From contig JAFGDC010000146.1 in the NCBI GenBank assembly GCA_016932295.1, positions 1 through 9,533 on the forward strand: a stretch of 9,533 bases of DNA. The letters are read 5' to 3'. This document shows, piece after piece, positions 6,794 through 9,533 of this stretch. This DNA comes from a candidate division CSSED10-310 bacterium. Its GTDB lineage: Bacteria > CSSED10-310 > JAFGDC01. The first letter of the stretch is position 1. Each line of letters opens with the position of its first letter. The position numbers and the translations under genes are program-made. The notes under the pieces were generated by a model, which saw only the letters and a program-made list of their open reading frames with translations, made no database searches and was not told where the DNA came from.

Positions 6794-8533
6794 ATGGCTG
6801 ACAAGGTTGGACCGACTGTATTTGGTAAGATCATCGGGGTCATTTTTATCCTGGCCTGTCTTGGCATCGCCGGTTACATGTTCAGGGATGTCATTTTTCC
6901 CGCCGGGCAGGATGCCAAACCGGCCAAGGTGGATCTCGATGCATTCAACAAACAACACCAGGGCGAAAAAGCGGAGGCGATGGATCCACGCGGCATCACC
7001 ACCGTAAATGAATACAGTTACGTCCCCCAGGAGCGGCTGCCGGCGGTCAAGGGAGTAAGCAATTACCAGTGGGACGATGGGGAAAGGGTGGTCCAATTCC
7101 CCATCAACGTCTGGATAGGCTGGCTGCCCATCGTTGCCGCCAATCATGGCTTCGCACCCAACGAGGAGAGCATCTTCTTCAAGGAATTCGGCTTCAAGGT
7201 CAACCTGAAGCTCATCGACGATCCGGTCGTGGCCCGGGATGCATACGCAGCCGGTGAAAGCCATGTATTGTGGGGAACCCTTGACATGATGGCGCTGTTC
7301 GCCCCTGAACTGATGAAGGATTCCCGCACGGCGCCGCGCATATTCCAGCAGGTGGATTGGTCCAGCGGTGGAGACGGCATCGTGGTGCGGGATGTCATCA
7401 AGTCCGTCAAGGACCTGAAGGGCAAGACCATTGTCTATGCGCAGAACAGCCCATCCCAATACTTCATTAACAACCTTCTGCTCAATGCCGGCATTCAACC
7501 ATCCAGCGTCAAGAGCAAGTATACCGCGACCGCCTTCGAAGCCGCCGCCGCATTCGTCTCCGATCCTGATATCGATGCCTGTGTCTCATGGGCTCCTGAC
7601 ATTTACACCATTCCGGAGAAGGTCAGGGGAACCCGTATTCTCACCACCACCGCCGAGGCCAACAAGCTGATCGCGGATGTCTGGGCGGTACGGGCTGACT
7701 TCACCAAGGACCACCCGGATATCGTCAAGGGACTGGTGAGCGGCATCTTCAAGGGGATGCGCCAGCTCAAGCAGCCCGAATTCAAGGCCCAGGCCTTCCA
7801 GTGGATGGCGGACGGCTATGGAATGGCCGTGCAAGAGGTGGAAGGCATGGCAATGGACGCGCATTCCACCAATTTCGCCGAGAACCTCGATTTCTTTTTA
7901 AACCAGAACAATCCAACCAATTTCGAGCGAACCTGGAAGAACATCACGTTTGTCTACCGGGAACTGGGGCTCATCGGTACGCCGGTCCGGTTCGACGAGG
8001 TGATGGATTTCTCGGTGGTGAAGGATCTCCAGACCGCCGGCACGTTCAAGGATGACCGGGACGAGTATGTATCCTCCTTCGTGGCGAGCAGCTATACCAA
8101 GGTTTCCGCCGAAGCGCCGATCATCACTCAGACCATTCGCATCAACTTCTATCCCAACTCTTCGAACCTCTTCGAACCGCGTCATGACGACCTGGGTAAT
8201 CCGCTCGCCAATACTTTGTATGATCCCAATGTGAGTCCGACCCTGGAGAAGGTGGCGCGCCTGGCCGGTCAGTATGATCGAGCGGTCATCGCCATCGTCG
8301 GCCACACGGACTCCTCCATGCGCGACAAGGTTCCCTTCACCGCCGTCAAGAAGCTGTCCCTGGATCGTGCCAATGCGGTGAAACAGGCCATCATCGATAA
8401 GTACAAGTTCGATGCGAACAAGTTCGTCGTGGAAGGTAAGGGCTGGAACGAACCGTCCGATATCGCCGATCCATTGAATCACGCCCTGAACCGCAGGGTG
8501 GAGATTTCCGTTTACCCGCCCGAGGAATCCTGA
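6794..8533 (+). CDS. Membrane-anchored NMT1/TauA-like ABC substrate-binding protein fused to a C-terminal OmpA peptidoglycan-binding domain
   Basis: The 579-residue product has three parts. Residues about 10-30 form a single hydrophobic segment after a short Lys-containing N-terminus, so the chain is exported and probably stays anchored in the inner membrane. Residues about 100-400 resemble periplasmic binding proteins of the nitrate/sulfonate/taurine class (NMT1-like): VWIGWLPIVAANHG near 106-119, a VLWGTLDMMA stretch, DLKGKTIVYAQNSPSQYF, and DIDACVSWAPDI. The C-terminal part (about 445-579) is OmpA-like: IRINFYPNSS at 448-457, GHTD at 503-506, LSLDRANAV with Arg525, and NRRVEISV at 566-573. 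Asp506 and Arg525 correspond to the residues that bind diaminopimelate in peptidoglycan in OmpA/Pal proteins. The permease starts eight bases downstream and the ATPase follows, so this should be the receptor of that importer. The ligand cannot be read from sequence. Confidence 0.92.
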   Translation: MADKVGPTVFGKIIGVIFILACLGIAGYMFRDVIFPAGQDAKPAKVDLDAFNKQHQGEKAEAMDPRGITTVNEYSYVPQERLPAVKGVSNYQWDDGERVVQFPINVWIGWLPIVAANHGFAPNEESIFFKEFGFKVNLKLIDDPVVARDAYAAGESHVLWGTLDMMALFAPELMKDSRTAPRIFQQVDWSSGGDGIVVRDVIKSVKDLKGKTIVYAQNSPSQYFINNLLLNAGIQPSSVKSKYTATAFEAAAAFVSDPDIDACVSWAPDIYTIPEKVRGTRILTTTAEANKLIADVWAVRADFTKDHPDIVKGLVSGIFKGMRQLKQPEFKAQAFQWMADGYGMAVQEVEGMAMDAHSTNFAENLDFFLNQNNPTNFERTWKNITFVYRELGLIGTPVRFDEVMDFSVVKDLQTAGTFKDDRDEYVSSFVASSYTKVSAEAPIITQTIRINFYPNSSNLFEPRHDDLGNPLANTLYDPNVSPTLEKVARLAGQYDRAVIAIVGHTDSSMRDKVPFTAVKKLSLDRANAVKQAIIDKYKFDANKFVVEGKGWNEPSDIADPLNHALNRRVEISVYPPEES

Positions 8534-8541
8534 TCGAAGGA

Positions 8542-9384
8542 ATGAATGGTATTGATCTGGTGAAACCGGGCGTCATAATCGGAAGGTGGTTCAGGATAAG
8601 GGAGAACGTGCCGCGATCCCGGCGGGTGGCTCTCGGCGCGGTCCCCATCCTGGCCCTCGGGGCTCTCTGGTGGGTGCTCACCACCGGCGTGGCGGAATCT
8701 CGCATCATTTCACCAGTTATCCTGCCGTCGCCCGGTGAAGTCATCAGGTCGCTACCCTCCCTCTGGTTCGAACGAGCCTTGACCAGGAGCATCTGGTACA
8801 GTTTCATCAGGGTGATCGGCGGATTCGTCGCCGCCATGGTTCTGGCTTTCCCGCTGGGCGTGGCGATGGGTTCGTTCGGAAAAATCAAGGCCATGTTCAA
8901 CCCGGTCGCCGTCTTCGGCGGCTATGTCCCCATCCCGGCGCTGGTTCCGTTAACCCTCAGTCTGTTCGGCACGGGTGAGCTGCAGAAGATCATGTTTCTC
9001 GGGCTGGCCTTCTTCGTGTACCTGCTGCCGTTATTCGTGAAAGCGGTGGACCAGGTGGATGAGATCTACCTGAAAACTGCGTACACACTGGGCGCGGACA
9101 AGCGCCAGACGGTGTCGCGGGTGCTGCTTCCTCTGGCCTGGTCCAACATTTTTCAGGCCATGCGCATCGGCTTCGGTATCGGGTGGGGATACATCATCCT
9201 GGCGGAGATGGTATCGGCTCAGAAGGGTCTCGGCAGCATCATCATCGTCTCGCAGCGCCGGGGTCCGAGAGAGCATATCTATCTCGTCCTGCTTGTCATC
9301 ATCCTCATCGCTTTCGTGACCGACAAACTCTGGCTGCTTGCCACCCGCCGGCTGTTCCCCTATGAACGGAAGGAGGGGAAATGA
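8542..9384 (+). CDS. ABC transporter permease, TauC/SsuC-type (nitrate/sulfonate/taurine class)
   Basis: This is the inner-membrane channel subunit of a type I ABC importer, probably working as a homodimer with the neighbouring ATPase and binding protein. The 280-residue product (TauC and SsuC are about 263-275) has about six membrane segments, the first near 29-47 and the last near 248-268. Between them is the cytoplasmic EAA coupling loop: AYTLGADKRQTVSRVLLPLA at about 180-199, with the conserved Gly184 and Pro197. The binding motif LPSPGEV after the first helix is also typical of the class. The ATG at 8542 is directly preceded by GAAGGA with no spacing, so initiation may depend on translation of the gene upstream; a GTG at 8608 with AAGGGAG three bases before it is an alternative. 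Its stop overlaps the ATPase start (ATGA). Confidence 0.94.
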   Translation: MNGIDLVKPGVIIGRWFRIRENVPRSRRVALGAVPILALGALWWVLTTGVAESRIISPVILPSPGEVIRSLPSLWFERALTRSIWYSFIRVIGGFVAAMVLAFPLGVAMGSFGKIKAMFNPVAVFGGYVPIPALVPLTLSLFGTGELQKIMFLGLAFFVYLLPLFVKAVDQVDEIYLKTAYTLGADKRQTVSRVLLPLAWSNIFQAMRIGFGIGWGYIILAEMVSAQKGLGSIIIVSQRRGPREHIYLVLLVIILIAFVTDKLWLLATRRLFPYERKEGK

Positions 9385-9533
9385 AAGCGCCGCCGGAGAT
9401 GCGAACGGGAACGCCGATCGTGGAATTCCGCGCCGTCAGCAAGGTGTTCGACAATAATACTCCACGGGCTTTCACCGCTTTACGGGATCTGACCTTCAGG
9501 GTCGATGACCGGCCTGGTTCCGGTGAACTCATC
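9381..9533 (+). CDS. ABC transporter ATP-binding protein, TauB/SsuB-type (first 51 codons, partial at window edge)
   Basis: This is the start of the nucleotide-binding subunit that should power the importer. The visible 51 residues contain the typical first strands of such ATPases: VEFRAVSKVF, an AFTALRDLTFRV stretch and GELI, ending just before where Walker A (GPSGCGKS) is expected. The chain therefore stops too early to show any catalytic motif. The ATG overlaps the permease stop in an ATGA arrangement, and AGGAGGGG at 9371-9378 is a strong ribosome site. The turn before GELI reads DDRPGSGEL, a few residues longer than the usual short loop. Assignment rests on this N-terminal pattern plus position after the permease. 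Confidence 0.88.
   Translation, partial: MKAPPEMRTGTPIVEFRAVSKVFDNNTPRAFTALRDLTFRVDDRPGSGELI

Noticed and set aside
6542..7498. A 318-codon minus-strand open frame
   Set aside because: Antisense to the pspA end and the binding-protein domain, which are supported by motifs and ribosome sites.

Overview
The window looks like chromosomal DNA from an anaerobic or facultatively anaerobic Gram-negative bacterium. The evidence is a single-chain pyruvate:ferredoxin oxidoreductase (PFOR), and a substrate-binding protein carrying an OmpA-type peptidoglycan-binding domain, which implies a periplasm. The DNA is fairly GC-rich and most genes have good purine-rich Shine-Dalgarno sites. A sulfate- or metal-reducing type lineage (Desulfobacterota or similar) would fit, but nothing here fixes the taxon.

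Layout. Positions 1-2316 (minus strand) hold the N-terminal 772 codons of PFOR (nifJ/por), open throughout and running off the left edge. A 434-base divergent intergenic region (2317-2750) follows. From 2751 to the right edge every gene is on the plus strand. First comes a compact housekeeping group: dtd (D-aminoacyl-tRNA deacylase), xseA and xseB (exonuclease VII large and small subunits), with overlapping ends. After a 61-base gap comes a second group: an unrecognised multi-pass membrane protein, a PspA/IM30-family protein, a membrane-anchored NMT1/TauA-like substrate-binding protein fused to a C-terminal OmpA domain, a TauC/SsuC-type ABC permease, and the first 51 codons of the matching ABC ATPase, cut off by the right edge.

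How the genes may work together. PFOR, dtd and xseAB are ordinary metabolic, translation-quality and DNA-repair functions. The unusual part is 4888-9533. Here an ABC importer has a receptor that is apparently tethered to the inner membrane at one end and able to grip peptidoglycan at the other, and it is encoded just downstream of a membrane-stress coiled-coil protein (PspA) and a polytopic membrane partner. I infer a cell-envelope-associated transport or sensing module. Its substrate and exact role cannot be read from the sequence. I saw no tRNA, rRNA, CRISPR array, insertion sequence or convincing intrinsic terminator.
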